Assembly (NCBI GenBank): GCA_964482435.1 | Contig: CAYZXL010000009.1 | Span: 1 to 64,000, forward strand | Length of the DNA: 64,000 nt | Source: CAYZXL01 sp964482435 | GTDB lineage: Bacteria > Auribacterota > JABMQX01 | Direction of reading: 5' to 3' | Shown: positions 18,572 to 26,354 of the stretch, piece after piece | Layout of the letters: every line of letters begins with the position of its first letter | Position numbering within the stretch: the first letter of the stretch is position 1 | Translations under genes and position numbers: made by a program | Notes under the pieces: generated by a model | What the model was told of the DNA's origin: nothing | Database searches by the model: none | What the model saw: the letters and a program-made list of their open reading frames with translations, nothing else

Positions 18572-19057
18572 CCACCGCCACTTTTGCCGTTGCCTGAGAC
18601 CTTTCTTGGCGCTTCTGCAGTTGGGCCGGAGAACGATAGCACTCAAGGGGAGGCAAAGGACTGCTGCGGTGGCACAGATTTCCAGTCACGATTCGTAATT
18701 CAATCGAAAGAGTAATCCCTCACTCGTGGGCGGGGACACTGATCATAGGCACGTCGGGCGGCCGGTGTCGCGAGGCCCTCCGGGCGCCATCTGCGTCCAT
18801 CAGGCCTGAAAATAACCACTACGCGGCGAGCGGGGACTCTCTCGCAAAGCCGCTAAGGCCGCAAAGAAGGACTCCTTGCGAGTCCCTCGCGTCTTTGCGT
18901 CTTGGCGATAAAAAACGGGCCCCATAGGGGCATTTTCATGGCCTCCGGGTGTGCGAAGCTCACGAGCCACTGCGGTCCATTCCCTCCTTGCCCCGCTTCC
19001 GGGCGGGGCAGTCTCCCGCCCATGAGTGAAGCCTTGCATCGGAACAAAAAATTTCTG
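18572..19057. other. Non-coding gap with a CGCAAAG-type inverted repeat
   Basis: No gene is supported in these 486 bp. The segment 18838-18916 is an inverted repeat with a left arm (TCGCAAAGCCGCTAAGG) and right arm (GCGTCTTTGCGTCTTGGCGA) of the same family as 6650-6735. A GCCCCGCTTCCGGGCGGGGC hairpin lies at about 18993-19012. The region ends in the strong promoter described at 19058. Confidence 0.6.
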
Positions 19058-19086
19058 TTGACATAATAGAGCGCATGAGGTATATT
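19058..19086 (+). promoter_or_regulatory. Near-consensus sigma-70 promoter of the padR-btrH-like pair
   Basis: TTGACA at 19058-19063, a 17-nt spacer, and TATATT at 19081-19086. The predicted transcription start, 6-7 nt after the -10 box, falls on or next to the ATG at 19093, so the first gene should be translated from a leaderless mRNA. The earlier in-frame ATG at 19075 lies inside the spacer and cannot be used if this promoter is real. Confidence 0.75.
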
Positions 19087-19092
19087 TCTCCC

Positions 19093-19668
19093 ATGAACTA
19101 TAAGAAGCCGCGACCGAGAATTAAGCCGCTTACCAACGCGCAATTCATGCTCCTTCAGATAATAAGCCAGGCCGGCGAGGTCTCCGGATACAAAATCCAT
19201 AAGCTCGTTGAGGAGCGGGAATACCGTGTCTGGGCTGACATCGGCACGACTTCCATCTACACCGGCCTCGAGAAACTGAGAAAGAAACGCCTGGTGACTT
19301 CGCACCTCGATACGGAGAAACGGGGAAAGGGTCCTCTGCCGAAGAAGTTTCGCCTTACAGGAAAAGGTCACCAGACCTTGAGGCGGGAGATAGAACAGGC
19401 TCTGTCGTCCACGAGGGAGAGAGACCGCAGGTTTGACCTTGCCCTGGCAGCCATTTCCCTTGTTCCTCTGCGAACGGTCAGGGGCGCCTTGCAGAAAAGG
19501 AAAACCTTGCTCGGCGAGGTGGCTGAGGGCGTCGAGGCGCGATTCGAGTTTCTGGGGGGAGAGAACCTCCCCATTAACATCAAGGAGCTCTTCAAGCACT
19601 CGATGCTTCTGGTAAAACACGAGCTGGAGTTCATAGATGCTCTACTTGTGGACCTGAAAAGACGTTGA
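19093..19668 (+). CDS. PadR-family transcriptional regulator
   Basis: The 191-residue protein has a winged helix-turn-helix of PadR type at its N-terminus (LTNAQFMLLQIISQAGEVSGYKI..., TTSIYTGLEKLRKKRLV, then the wing KKFRLTGKG). A C-terminal helical dimerisation region of the PadR/Vir class follows. The start is placed at ATG 19093 because the promoter at 19058-19086 directs transcription to that base; no Shine-Dalgarno sequence is needed or present. It is followed after 19 bp by a BtrH-like gene, so the two form an operon. PadR proteins usually repress their own operon and release it on ligand binding; the ligand is unknown. Confidence 0.9.
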   Translation: MNYKKPRPRIKPLTNAQFMLLQIISQAGEVSGYKIHKLVEEREYRVWADIGTTSIYTGLEKLRKKRLVTSHLDTEKRGKGPLPKKFRLTGKGHQTLRREIEQALSSTRERDRRFDLALAAISLVPLRTVRGALQKRKTLLGEVAEGVEARFEFLGGENLPINIKELFKHSMLLVKHELEFIDALLVDLKRR

Positions 19669-19687
19669 GGAAAAAGGAGGACTCACC

Positions 19688-20875
19688 ATGCGGTGCAGCG
19701 CATCTGGAACACAAGGACCGGAAAAGCTCATCGTCGGCGAGTTTAAGCCTTCCGGGGGGAAGCATTGCTGGACGACCGCTCTCAGGAATGTCCTCGACTA
19801 TCATGGGCTGAATCTTTCCGAGGAGATGCTTTTCGGGCTGGGCGGAGGAATAGGGTTCATTTACTGGTACATGAAGTTCATGTCGGCTCCGCTGATGGGG
19901 ACTCGCCATGGCAAAGGCTTCGAGCCTCTGGTGAGCACCTGCAAGAGGATTGGCGCGGATGCCACAGTGCTGGAGACCGACAGCCCGAAAAAGGGATACG
20001 AGTGGCTAAAAGAGCAACTCCGCAAGGGCGAGCCGGTGTTCCTTTTCGTGGACATGGCATATCTGCCCTACCTCGCGCTTCCCGAAGCGGCTCATTTTGG
20101 AGCGCATACGGTAGTCGTTTATGGTCTGGATGAACCGGCGGGAAAAGCTTACGTGATGGACAGGGCGCGAAAGCCCTTCTCGGTAAGCATTGCGGACCTG
20201 GAGAGAGCTCGCTGTTCGAAGTCCCCGCCGTTTCCCCCGAAGAACAGGTGGTTGGACATCAAATATCCCAAGCAACCCGGAAATCTGAAAGAAGGAATTC
20301 GGGACGCGATTCGAGAATGCTGCACGGGCATGCTTGAGCCGCCGATAAAGAACATCGGGCTGGCGGGACTGCGAAAATGGGCCGAGATGGTGCCGAACTG
20401 GCCAGCTCAATTCAAGGGCCTGCATCTCTTCGAGTGCCTGTTCAACGTGTTTCTGTACATCGAAGTTTCCGGCACGGGAGGGAGTGCTTTCCGGGCCATG
20501 TACGTCCGGTTCCTGGACGAGGCCGCGCCCATCTTGGGCAAGCCTGCGCTGAAAGATGTTGCGGAGATGTTTCATGAGTCGGCGGCACTCTGGAGCGAGA
20601 TCGCCCGAGCGGCTTTGCCGGATTCCTGGCCCACACTTGCGCAAATAAGAGACCTGTCCTCGCGGAAGAACAGGCTTTTTGAGGAGCAGGAGCCGAACGC
20701 CCTGGAGGAGATGCAGAAAATCAATGCCGAGTTCGAGCCAGCGATGAGAGAGGCGGCGGAAGAACTCAAGGGCGAGAGACTGACCGAATTGCTCGCTGCC
20801 TTGCGGCGAAAAATCCTGCTCTGCCACGACGCCGAAAAGAGGGCGCTGGAAGAACTGGCTTCAATCGTACAATAG
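19688..20875 (+). CDS. BtrH-like cysteine peptidase/acyltransferase-fold protein
   Basis: The 395-residue protein resembles the butirosin-biosynthesis BtrH N-terminal domain. It has a Cys in the KHCWTTALRNVLDYHG helix start (residue ~27), an Ala-His-Phe-Gly-Ala-His segment (~136-141) before a beta strand (TVVVYGLDE), and an Asp in YVMDRA, compatible with the Cys-His-Asp triad of the papain/C39-like fold. The C-terminal ~200 residues are helical, as in the DUF4872 region that accompanies BtrH_N. In butirosin synthesis BtrH moves an acyl group from a carrier protein to an aminoglycoside, but no biosynthetic cluster is present here, so the substrate is unknown. A GGAGG lies 8 nt before the ATG. 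It is co-transcribed with the PadR regulator. Confidence 0.75.
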   Translation: MRCSASGTQGPEKLIVGEFKPSGGKHCWTTALRNVLDYHGLNLSEEMLFGLGGGIGFIYWYMKFMSAPLMGTRHGKGFEPLVSTCKRIGADATVLETDSPKKGYEWLKEQLRKGEPVFLFVDMAYLPYLALPEAAHFGAHTVVVYGLDEPAGKAYVMDRARKPFSVSIADLERARCSKSPPFPPKNRWLDIKYPKQPGNLKEGIRDAIRECCTGMLEPPIKNIGLAGLRKWAEMVPNWPAQFKGLHLFECLFNVFLYIEVSGTGGSAFRAMYVRFLDEAAPILGKPALKDVAEMFHESAALWSEIARAALPDSWPTLAQIRDLSSRKNRLFEEQEPNALEEMQKINAEFEPAMREAAEELKGERLTELLAALRRKILLCHDAEKRALEELASIVQ

Positions 20876-20934
20876 ACCGCCGACTCGCGCAAGTCGTGAT
20901 CGGAAAGGCATTGCGAAGAGGGACTTGCGGCGAA

Positions 20935-22011
20935 TTACCATTGTTCTCCGAACGTGATGACCCGTTTGCTCCCGGCGAAGGCGCGGAGACCTTCCAGGGC
21001 AGCACCCGCCGTCGGGTAGAGCATCTTCTCGAAGGCCGTCGTTGACCAGACGCAGAAGAACTTGAATCGCGGCAGGTGCGTTCGCATGTCTGGCTCGAGG
21101 TTCTTCCAGAACTCGCTCCATTGCCTGTCGGTCTCTTCGGAGACTGTCTCTCCGGGCTTTGGGCCTCTCGGGCCAATCTCGGAAAAGCCCATGGGCATGT
21201 CCTTCGGGATGACCGCTTCGAGGGCGCGGATGCTTTTCATGAGGGCATCGAGGTTCTGAATGTGCCCTTTGGTCCAGGAGATGTCGAAGTAGTAGTCAAT
21301 GGCGGCGATGTCCACGTACTCGTCCCCGGGATAGAACTTGTCAACCTGCCAGCTATCGTCGGCGGTCGCGTTGGGTCCGTAGCACCAGAGAACGTCCTTG
21401 ACTCCCTTGCTCTCAACGTATTGGACAGTGAGCTTCCAGAGTTCCTTGAATTCTTTCGGCTTACCGTTCCACCAGAACCAGTTTCCATTTCCCTCGTGCC
21501 ACGGACGAAGGATGACGGGCTGCTTGATTCGCTTCACACGCTCGACGAGGTAATCCAATCGCTCGAGGAGAGCCTGATGGTGCTTGCCGCCCGGCAAGAC
21601 ATCCTGGATGTTCCCCTTGCGAAAATCGTTTGTCTCGGGATGGCGCATGTGCCAGCGAAACATCACGACGGAGCCTGGTTTCTCGGCCCAGGCTTCCGCG
21701 GCTCCTGGCGCGTCGTCTCCAACTCGCCGGCTGTCCCTCTTGACGACGTCCCTGGCGTAGCCGTCCGCAAGCTCGTATTCGAGGACGACGGGCTGCTTCG
21801 CGCACGCTTTCTCAAACACGGGCAAGCTCCGCGGATTCGTCGTGTTGTATCCGAGAAGAATCCCGGGCGCTGACCGAATGCGGTCGAGGAGCTTCTGTGC
21901 TTCAGGGCCAGGTTTTCTCCGCTCGGCCGAGAAAGCCGACCGTGCGGGCGCAAAGACTGCGAGAGAACTCGCTGCAAGCCAAACGCAAAATGCTTTTCGT
22001 GTTGGAATCAT
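20935..22011 (-). CDS. Secreted GH26 beta-mannanase-like glycosidase
   Basis: The 358-residue protein has a signal peptide (FCVWLAASSLAVFAPARSAFSA) and a single GH26 (beta/alpha)8 catalytic domain. The acid/base is seen in RPWHEGNGNWFWW (Glu ~173) and the nucleophile in MGFSEIG (Glu ~278), both at the expected distance; MFRWHMRHP is also typical. GH26 enzymes mostly cleave beta-1,4-mannan. ATG 22011 is chosen because GAGAGGG lies 9 nt upstream and the signal peptide follows; a longer start would overlap the upstream gene. It lies 67 bp downstream of the serine-hydrolase gene on the same strand. No carbohydrate-binding module was seen. Confidence 0.88.
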   Translation of the reverse strand: MIPTRKAFCVWLAASSLAVFAPARSAFSAERRKPGPEAQKLLDRIRSAPGILLGYNTTNPRSLPVFEKACAKQPVVLEYELADGYARDVVKRDSRRVGDDAPGAAEAWAEKPGSVVMFRWHMRHPETNDFRKGNIQDVLPGGKHHQALLERLDYLVERVKRIKQPVILRPWHEGNGNWFWWNGKPKEFKELWKLTVQYVESKGVKDVLWCYGPNATADDSWQVDKFYPGDEYVDIAAIDYYFDISWTKGHIQNLDALMKSIRALEAVIPKDMPMGFSEIGPRGPKPGETVSEETDRQWSEFWKNLEPDMRTHLPRFKFFCVWSTTAFEKMLYPTAGAALEGLRAFAGSKRVITFGEQW

Positions 22012-22078
22012 TGGTCTGTGCCCTCTCTTTTCGGTTGAATAGGTTTTCCGCTGTGGGACAATCGCGCTCGGCGTCTCT

Positions 22079-23644
22079 TCATTTCCGAGCCTTTCCGCCA
22101 AACTTGGCCGCGGCAAGGCCCGTCATTTCCTTCATCATAACAGTCACTTCCTCGCCTTCAAAGGCCATCTGTGCTCGCCAATGGTTTATATTCCCTATTT
22201 CATCGAGCTCCAGGACAAAAACATTGTCGGTCTCCCAGAATCCCTTTGCCGCCGCGGGGAGACCGAACGTTCCGGGCGAAATGCGAAACAGATTGTCCAG
22301 CCCCACGAGGAACTCGAGCGTCTGATCGTCTTCGGCGATAGACACTCTCAGGACTGCTTCTTCTTGTCGGGGAAAAGTCAAGGACAAAGCGACCAAGCCG
22401 TACGGGTTGGCATCCAGCACATACGTCTGCCCCGAGACCTTCCGGGCCATTTCCGGAAGGGGCGGCGCCGGCCTGGGTTGGGTCTGACAGAGCGCTGCTT
22501 GCCGAATCGCGAACTCGAGCAATGCCACGCCCTTCGGGTTGGGGGGGAGCGGTACTGTTGATTTCGCTGCCGGGATGATGAAGGATGGGAGCTGTTCCTC
22601 GAGTTTTGCCTGATCCCTGTCTGAAGCTCCGGCGGTAACGACGACAACCATGTCCTTGTCAGGCACGACAAAAATCCGTTGCCCACCCCTGCCGACTGCA
22701 CTGTAGCCGTAGCCACAAGAAGGGACCCACCAGCACCACCACTGGTAACCGTAGCCGTCGTGGGCAGCCCCCGGGAAGGAGACGTGTTTGCTCGTTCCCG
22801 CTGCCACCCATTCAGAGGACACCACCTGCTTTCCGTCCCAGCGACCTTCATTCAGGTACAGGTAGCCGAGCTTTGCCATATCGTGGGGAGTCAGCTTCAG
22901 ATCACCCCATCCGCAATTGTCCACTCCCTGCGGATCAAACGGCCAGACCACATCGGAGATGCCCAGAGGCTCAAAAAGATGCTTCCGGGCGAAAGCCGAA
23001 GCGCTCATCCCCGTCGTTTCTCGGATAATGGCGGAAAGGAGATGCGAGCCTCCGCTGTTGTAAACAAAGCGCGTTCCGGGCTTGTCCGACATTGGGAGAT
23101 CGAGCATGAACTGAACCCAATCAGGGGTTGCCATCATCTGAGACAGGGTGACCTCGCTCGGCTCGTTGATGCACTGCAACCCAGAAGTCATTGTCAGGAG
23201 GTGTTCCAGCGTCATCGCACGCTTCTTCGCATCAACGTTCGCCACGCTCCGGTTGGGAAAGAAGCCTAAGACGGGTTGTTGCACACTCTTGATATACCGC
23301 TTATCCACGGCGATGCCGACAAGTGTCGAGGTGAGGCTCTTGGTAACCGAGGCCAAGTCGTGTTTTGAACCCGCAGCAAAAGGATAAAAGTATGCGTCCG
23401 CCACGATGTAGCCATTGCGGACGACGAGGAGACTGTGAACTCTTAGATTCTCTTCCCGGATGAAGTCAATTGCCCGCGCCAGCAACACCGAGTCCATCCC
23501 CTGTTCTTCGGGGGTCGAGGTCCGCCAGCCTCCAGTGGGCCAGTAGTCGGGCATTCTCCGGGTTGAGACAATGCTTGGGCCAATGCAGCCGGCAAGGCAA
23601 CACAAAATCACCAAAACGGCGAGGATGCGAAGTAGCGTTTTCAC
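22079..23644 (-). CDS. Beta-lactamase-fold serine hydrolase lipoprotein
   Basis: The 521-residue protein carries a lipoprotein signal with lipobox LAGC (Cys20) and a class C beta-lactamase/esterase domain. The catalytic SxxK is SVTK (Ser ~99), the YxN motif is YNSGG, and the third motif region appears as VGRGGQRI. Family members hydrolyse esters or peptidoglycan-like peptides, and true beta-lactam hydrolysis is not implied. The C-terminal ~140 residues form an extra beta-rich domain (PYGLVALSLTFPRQEE...HWRAQMAFEGEEV). An envelope location, anchored by lipid, is inferred. It lies between the GH26 gene (67 bp downstream) and the flavodoxin-type reductase gene (34 bp upstream), suggesting one transcript. 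Confidence 0.9.
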   Translation of the reverse strand: MKTLLRILAVLVILCCLAGCIGPSIVSTRRMPDYWPTGGWRTSTPEEQGMDSVLLARAIDFIREENLRVHSLLVVRNGYIVADAYFYPFAAGSKHDLASVTKSLTSTLVGIAVDKRYIKSVQQPVLGFFPNRSVANVDAKKRAMTLEHLLTMTSGLQCINEPSEVTLSQMMATPDWVQFMLDLPMSDKPGTRFVYNSGGSHLLSAIIRETTGMSASAFARKHLFEPLGISDVVWPFDPQGVDNCGWGDLKLTPHDMAKLGYLYLNEGRWDGKQVVSSEWVAAGTSKHVSFPGAAHDGYGYQWWCWWVPSCGYGYSAVGRGGQRIFVVPDKDMVVVVTAGASDRDQAKLEEQLPSFIIPAAKSTVPLPPNPKGVALLEFAIRQAALCQTQPRPAPPLPEMARKVSGQTYVLDANPYGLVALSLTFPRQEEAVLRVSIAEDDQTLEFLVGLDNLFRISPGTFGLPAAAKGFWETDNVFVLELDEIGNINHWRAQMAFEGEEVTVMMKEMTGLAAAKFGGKARK

Positions 23645-23678
23645 TGATAGCCTCCAGTCAATTCATAGGGACCGCGAA

Positions 23679-24215
23679 TCACAGCGAACTCCCGAAATCG
23701 TACGCTTTTCTTAGCTCCTCCTGGTTCTTTTTGATGTCTCCTCTTTCATAGGCCTTTGGCAACACAGCGCCGGCGAATTCCATTCCCACGTAAGCGAAGG
23801 ACTTGCGGAACATCTCGACGAGACAGCCGCAGGCCTCTTCCCCCTCCTCCGACGGCGCCACGACAACGCCCTTCTTGCCCTCCAGCTTTCGGCTGGCGAT
23901 ATATGGGCGCAGCCTATCAATCAGCAGCTTCATCTTCCCCGTTGGGCCGTACCAGTAAAGCGGCGTCCCGAAAATGATTGCGTCCGCCCACTCGATTCTT
24001 GGGTAGATGAGGCCCATCGCATCATCTGCAACGTGGCAGGTGAAGTCCCCCTTCTTGCATCTCCGGCAGTCGTAGCACGGGCCTATCACGTGGTGGTACA
24101 AATAAATCTTCTTCGTCATGTGCCCGCTTGCGCGACAGCCTCTCAGAATTTCGCTGACCAACGAGTCGGTGTTGCCCCCCTTTCTTGGGCTGCCAACCAA
24201 TCCGAGAACGTTCAT
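23679..24215 (-). CDS. Flavodoxin-fold NAD(P)H-dependent FMN reductase with Cys cluster
   Basis: The 178-residue protein begins with the flavin phosphate-binding segment GLVGSPRKGGNTDSL. It continues with a four-cysteine stretch (CYDCRRCKKGDFTC, residues ~48-61) and the WADAIIFGTPLYWYGPTGKMK segment of the iron-sulfur-flavoprotein/FMN-reductase family. The cysteines could hold a cluster as in Isf-type proteins. ATG 24215 is preferred to the longer start because the fold begins immediately. It is the first gene of the minus-strand set reductase, hydrolase, GH26. The electron acceptor is unknown. Confidence 0.88.
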   Translation of the reverse strand: MNVLGLVGSPRKGGNTDSLVSEILRGCRASGHMTKKIYLYHHVIGPCYDCRRCKKGDFTCHVADDAMGLIYPRIEWADAIIFGTPLYWYGPTGKMKLLIDRLRPYIASRKLEGKKGVVVAPSEEGEEACGCLVEMFRKSFAYVGMEFAGAVLPKAYERGDIKKNQEELRKAYDFGSSL

Positions 24216-24361
24216 GGCAGATTGTCGCTCCAAAGTCACTCTGATTTTCGCCTGCTCGCCTGATGTTTCGCTTTTGTGCCACTGGTGCCGAAGCCGGAGA
24301 ACCTCGGGGTGGCTGTATTTCCGGGGCGATAGGCATCATCCACACCCCCCGACTACGTGGG

Positions 24362-24655
24362 AGAGCATATTATGCCGGCCCTTCAGGGCTTCGGTTGCTG
24401 TGGCATGGGATACCCATGGCGGTGTCCCGCCTTAGGCGGGACTATGTTATTGCGCCCCTTCGGGGCTGACACCGAATTCGCTGACATAGGGTCCGAAAGC
24501 CCTGTAGGGGCGACATAGTGTAGCCCACGGCGAAGCCCAGGGGAAGGGCCTACCCAAACCAACGTCAAGCCCTGAAGGGGCGAAATATGGATGGCCCGCC
24601 CCGCGAATGCGGCCGCGCGCTTCCGTTGCTCTCACGGGTCCCGCCAAAGGCGGGG
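24362..24655. repeat. Block of GCCC-loop-GGGGC hairpin repeats (family B)
   Basis: The block holds at least six short hairpins: GCCGGCCCTTCAGGGC (24374-24390), CCCGCC-tta-GGCGGG (24426-24440), GCCCCTTCGGGGC (~24453), GCCCTGTAGGGGC (24499-24511), GCCCTGAAGGGGC (24569-24581) and CCCGCC-aaa-GGCGGG (~24642). Between 24499 and 24590 the order hairpin, GACATAGTGTAGCCCACGG, GCCCAGGGG, CCCAAACCAACGTC, hairpin, GAAATATGG matches the unit at 44454-44537. It occupies almost all of the gap between divergent genes. Confidence 0.75.
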
Positions 24656-24806
24656 TGCCAGTATTACACACCCCCACCCGCTGAGCCGTTTCGGCTTGAC
24701 AACCTCTCCGGTTGTGCCAAGATGAATCGGCGCAACCTGAGACAAGGATTGGCCCTTTTGTTAGTTCCCTCAAGCAAGCTTCCGTCGTCTAATGAGGAGA
24801 AAAGAC

Positions 24807-26204
24807 ATGCCAAGCAGAAACGTCACCAGGCGCGAGCTTTTGCGCGGCGGGATACTCGCAACGGCTTTTGCCGGTGCAATGGACGGGAAGTCCGCGTGGG
24901 CGCAAAGAGCGCCGAAGGCGGCAACCGGTCGCGGCCTCCCTGAACCGAGGCCCCTTGACATTGCCCCGGATGTGCTCGTTGCTGGCGGCGGCCCGTCGGG
25001 AATAGGAGCGGCAGTCGGTGCCGCAAAAGCAGGGGCGTCGGTCCTTCTCATCGAGCAATACGGATTTCTGGGCGGGATGGCGACCGCCGGAATGGTCAAT
25101 CCCTTCATGAACTTCTTCGCCAGCGAAAAGCAACTGATCAAGGGAGTCTTCCAGGAAATGCTCGCCCGGCTGACCAGGATGGGAGGATACGGTCTCCCTG
25201 GGATGGCGACGCACGCCTTCGACCACGAGCTTTTCAAGATTGCCGCCGACCAGATTATGCTCGACCACGGTGTCCGCGTCCTTTTTCATTCGTTTGTCTG
25301 CGGGGCGGAAGTGCAGGACGACCGGATTCGGGAGGTGATTCTCGTCGGGAAATCAGGGCCGCTTTCTGTCAAGGCGAAGGTCTTCGTTGACACCACCGGC
25401 GATGCCGACGTTGCAGCGCTCAGCGGGGCGCCCTGGGAATTCGGCCGGAAAGAGGACTGCCTCGTCCAGCCCCTCACAACAAACTTCAACGTAGCCGGGG
25501 TGGACGAAAAACGCATGCCGCCGGAGAAAGAAATCACCGCCCTCTACATCAAGGCGAAAGCCGATGGACGCATCAAGAATCCGAGGGAAGACGTTCTTCT
25601 TTTTCGCACGACGCGCCCCGGCGAAATTCACTTCAACACGACCCGGATAACCCACATAGACGCAACTAACGTTCTCGACTTCACGAAAGCCGAGCTGGAA
25701 GGGCGAAGGCAGGTCTGGGAAACGTTCAATTTCCTCAAAAAGGAAGTGCCCGGTTTCGAGAACTCGTACATCATCAGCATCGGGCCGCAAGTGGGCGTCC
25801 GGGAGACGCGGCGGATTGTCGGCGATTACGTCCTGACGGAAGAGGATGTGCTCGGAGCAAAGAAATTCGACGACGGAATCGCTCTGAACAATTACCCGGT
25901 TGACATCCACAACCCTGCCGGCACAGGTACAGTCCTGAAGCACCTCAAGCCGGGCGAGTTCTACAGCATCCCGTATCGCTGCCTGACGCCAAAGAAGATC
26001 GAAAATCTCATCGTCGGCGGGAGACCCATTTCCACGACGCACGAGGCTCACTCGTCGAGCCGCGTCATGCCGATAGCCTGCGCGACAGGTAATGCTTGCG
26101 GCGTCGCTGCGGCTTTAGCGGTGAAAGGCGATGGAGTGTTCCGAAACGTTGACGTGAAGGCTTTGCAGAAGGTCCTCGTCGAGCACGGAGCCGTCCTGTC
26201 GTGA
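24807..26204 (+). CDS. Tat-exported FAD-dependent oxidoreductase
   Basis: The 465-residue protein starts with a twin-arginine signal (NVTRRELLRGG followed by a hydrophobic stretch and SAWA). A dinucleotide fold for FAD follows (PDVLVAGGGPSGIGAAVGAAKAGASVLLIEQYGFLGGMATAG) and a C-terminal FAD-contact motif (ENLIVGGRPISTTHEAHSS...ATGNACGVAAALA). This is the FAD_oxidored (PF12831-like) family, common beside glycan-degrading genes in PVC bacteria. ATG 24807 is chosen over 24792 because AGGAGA lies 6 nt upstream of it. Folded export with bound FAD is inferred from the Tat signal. The substrate, possibly a sugar alcohol or organic acid, is unknown. Confidence 0.88.
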   Translation: MPSRNVTRRELLRGGILATAFAGAMDGKSAWAQRAPKAATGRGLPEPRPLDIAPDVLVAGGGPSGIGAAVGAAKAGASVLLIEQYGFLGGMATAGMVNPFMNFFASEKQLIKGVFQEMLARLTRMGGYGLPGMATHAFDHELFKIAADQIMLDHGVRVLFHSFVCGAEVQDDRIREVILVGKSGPLSVKAKVFVDTTGDADVAALSGAPWEFGRKEDCLVQPLTTNFNVAGVDEKRMPPEKEITALYIKAKADGRIKNPREDVLLFRTTRPGEIHFNTTRITHIDATNVLDFTKAELEGRRQVWETFNFLKKEVPGFENSYIISIGPQVGVRETRRIVGDYVLTEEDVLGAKKFDDGIALNNYPVDIHNPAGTGTVLKHLKPGEFYSIPYRCLTPKKIENLIVGGRPISTTHEAHSSSRVMPIACATGNACGVAAALAVKGDGVFRNVDVKALQKVLVEHGAVLS

Positions 26205-26226
26205 AGGGGCGAAGGGACTTCTTAGA

Positions 26227-26331
26227 GTGGTGAACCACAGAGCACACAGAGAACACCGAGCGAAGGAAAGTCTCACAGCCATCGTGAGGGGAGACTCCTC
26301 TGCGCTCTCTGCGGTCTCGGCGGTAAACAGC
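26227..26331. repeat. ACCACAGAG-type inverted repeat
   Basis: The left arm (AACCACAGAGCACACAGAGA, 26232-26251) and right arm (CTCTGCGCTCTCTGCGGT, about 26298-26315) are imperfect inverted copies of the ACCACAGAG/CTCTGTGGT unit common between genes in environmental genomes. It fills most of the 150-bp gap before the sbcD-like gene and could fold as a long stem. Confidence 0.7.
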
Positions 26332-26354
26332 CCATGTCGGGAGAGTAAAATGGG

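Noticed and set aside
22079..23644. Antibiotic-resistance beta-lactamase
   Set aside because: The SxxK/YxN layout is shared by many esterases and peptidases, the protein has an extra C-terminal domain and sits with glycan genes, so resistance is not supported.
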